Virus record (IMG/VR): IMGVR_UViG_3300048999_000087
Span: 1-29,712 of that record
Strand: one strand, 5' to 3'
From: a virus
DNA: 29,712 nt
Every line of letters begins with the position of its first letter. Within the stretch, counting starts at the first letter, position 1. The notes beneath the pieces are model-generated. The model saw nothing but the letters and a program-made list of their open reading frames with translations, did not search any database and had not been told where the DNA came from. Positions 28,829 to 29,712 of the stretch are shown one piece after another. The position numbers and the translations under genes were made by a program.

Positions 28829-29712
28829 GCATCGAGCGCTACGACGACGGCCGCGGACATATGCCAGCAGATATGCCGGCCCAGCCGCCCGGCCTGCCGC
28901 TCGCGGCGGACTACCGGGACTGGCTGCCGGCGCTGCAGTCAGCCTCGGCGATCGCCCGCGAGATCGCCTCCACCGAGTTCGTGCCCGAGGCACTGCGGGA
29001 CGCACCCGCCGCGGTGGCCGCGTGCATCCTGGCCGGCCGCGAGCTGCAGCTCGGGCCGATGGCCAGCCTGCAGCACATCCACGTGATCGAGGGCCGGCCG
29101 GCGCTGTCGGCGGAGATGGCCCGGGCGATGATCCTCGCGCACGGGCACACGCTGCGCTGGCGCGAGATCGGCAACTCCCGGGTCGTGCTGGCCGGCCGCC
29201 GCGCCGGTGACACCGACTGGACCACGGTCACGTGGACCTGGGACGACGCCCGGCGGGCCCGGCTGACGCAGCGCCGCAACTGGGAGCGCTACCCGCGCCG
29301 GATGCTGCAGGCCCGGGCGACCGGCGAGCTGGCCCGGCTGGTGTTCGCCGACTGCCTGGCCGGCATGGGTAGCCAGCTGGTCGAGGAAGTCGACGACGAC
29401 ACCGACGACGCCGGTCCGGGTGAGGCCGCACCGCGGCGGACGATCCGGCGGCGCACGGCCGTGCACGCACCACCGGCCGGGCCCTCATCCGAGGGCGCAA
29501 AAGAGGAAGCCGAGCAGCCTGCCGGCCCGCCGCTACCCGGCGAGGAAGCCGACGACGGCGCCGACGACGGATCGGGCGTGCCGCCGGTGACCGAGTGGAA
29601 AGAGCCCGCGAGCGAGGCCCAGCTGCGACGGCTGCACACCGCGCTGGCCGAATCCGGCCTGACCGACCGGGATCAGCGGCTGCGGGTCGCCGCGGCGATC
29701 GTCGGCCGGCCC
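28825..29712 (+). CDS. RecT-like single-strand annealing protein, 3' end outside window
   Basis: ATG at 28825 overlaps the exonuclease stop, and the frame is open to the window end (296 codons seen). The N-terminal 175 residues fit the actinophage RecT family: VAACILAGRELQLGPMASLQHIHVIEGRPALSAEMARAMILAHGHTLRW, then VTWTWDDARRARLTQRRNWERYPRRMLQARATGELARLVFADCLAGMG. A long acidic, disordered linker (about 180-265) follows, and a C-terminal part begins with SEAQLRRLHTALAESGLTDRDQRL, a frequent end module in these proteins. It would anneal single strands produced by the exonuclease. Nothing suggests the gene is broken. Confidence 0.85.
   Translation, partial: MSIERYDDGRGHMPADMPAQPPGLPLAADYRDWLPALQSASAIAREIASTEFVPEALRDAPAAVAACILAGRELQLGPMASLQHIHVIEGRPALSAEMARAMILAHGHTLRWREIGNSRVVLAGRRAGDTDWTTVTWTWDDARRARLTQRRNWERYPRRMLQARATGELARLVFADCLAGMGSQLVEEVDDDTDDAGPGEAAPRRTIRRRTAVHAPPAGPSSEGAKEEAEQPAGPPLPGEEADDGADDGSGVPPVTEWKEPASEAQLRRLHTALAESGLTDRDQRLRVAAAIVGRP

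Overview
The window is a stretch of GC-rich (roughly 70% or more) actinobacterial mobile DNA. The signs are strong G/C third positions, many GTG starts, dense ATGA/GTGA gene overlaps and almost no TTA codons. The host genus cannot be fixed from the sequence; Streptomyces, Micromonosporaceae and Frankia relatives all fit.

Positions 1-17293 (+ strand) are a near-complete late region of a long-tailed (siphovirus-type) phage. In order it holds the end of a Mu-F-like head morphogenesis protein, an HK97-type prohead protease, the HK97-fold major capsid protein, connector, neck and tail-completion proteins, and the major tail protein. These are followed by a tail assembly chaperone pair read through a -1 frameshift, a 1268-residue tape measure protein with a lytic transglycosylase domain, distal tail and tip/fibre proteins, and a lysis cassette (two membrane proteins, a GH25 endolysin and a two-helix holin candidate). 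One large tip protein is split by a frameshift near 13991.

Positions 17548-21512 (- strand) look like a conjugation module. They encode a two-TM FtsK/SpoIIIE-type translocase resembling Streptomyces TraB, a four-TM Spd-like spread protein, a small two-TM protein and a 63-residue protein, all overlapping or closely spaced. Two short-motif DNA arrays lie in this module: GGGGAGG heptamers just past the translocase stop, and an about 12-bp CGGTTGGC array inside the Spd-like gene. They are candidate transfer (clt/TRS-like) or origin sites.

Positions 21642-24939 (+ strand) hold a divergent, apparently leaderless HTH regulator and a replication pair: a prim-pol primase-polymerase and an SF3 (D5/P4-like) helicase. 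A canonical terminator and a 580-bp non-coding block follow. That block contains a large inverted repeat (25091-25214) that is a good origin candidate.

Positions 25521-29712 (+ strand) carry small accessory genes, three of them Cys/His-rich, then a Cas4/RecB-like exonuclease overlapping a RecT-like annealing protein that runs off the window.

Taken together this looks like a hybrid of a temperate phage and an actinomycete conjugative/replicative element, either a phage-plasmid or a phage-AICE mosaic. It appears to have virion, lysis, self-replication, recombination and double-strand-DNA transfer genes. No integrase, classical repressor, terminase or tRNA is visible here; they may lie outside the window. 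All functions come from reading motifs, with no database search.
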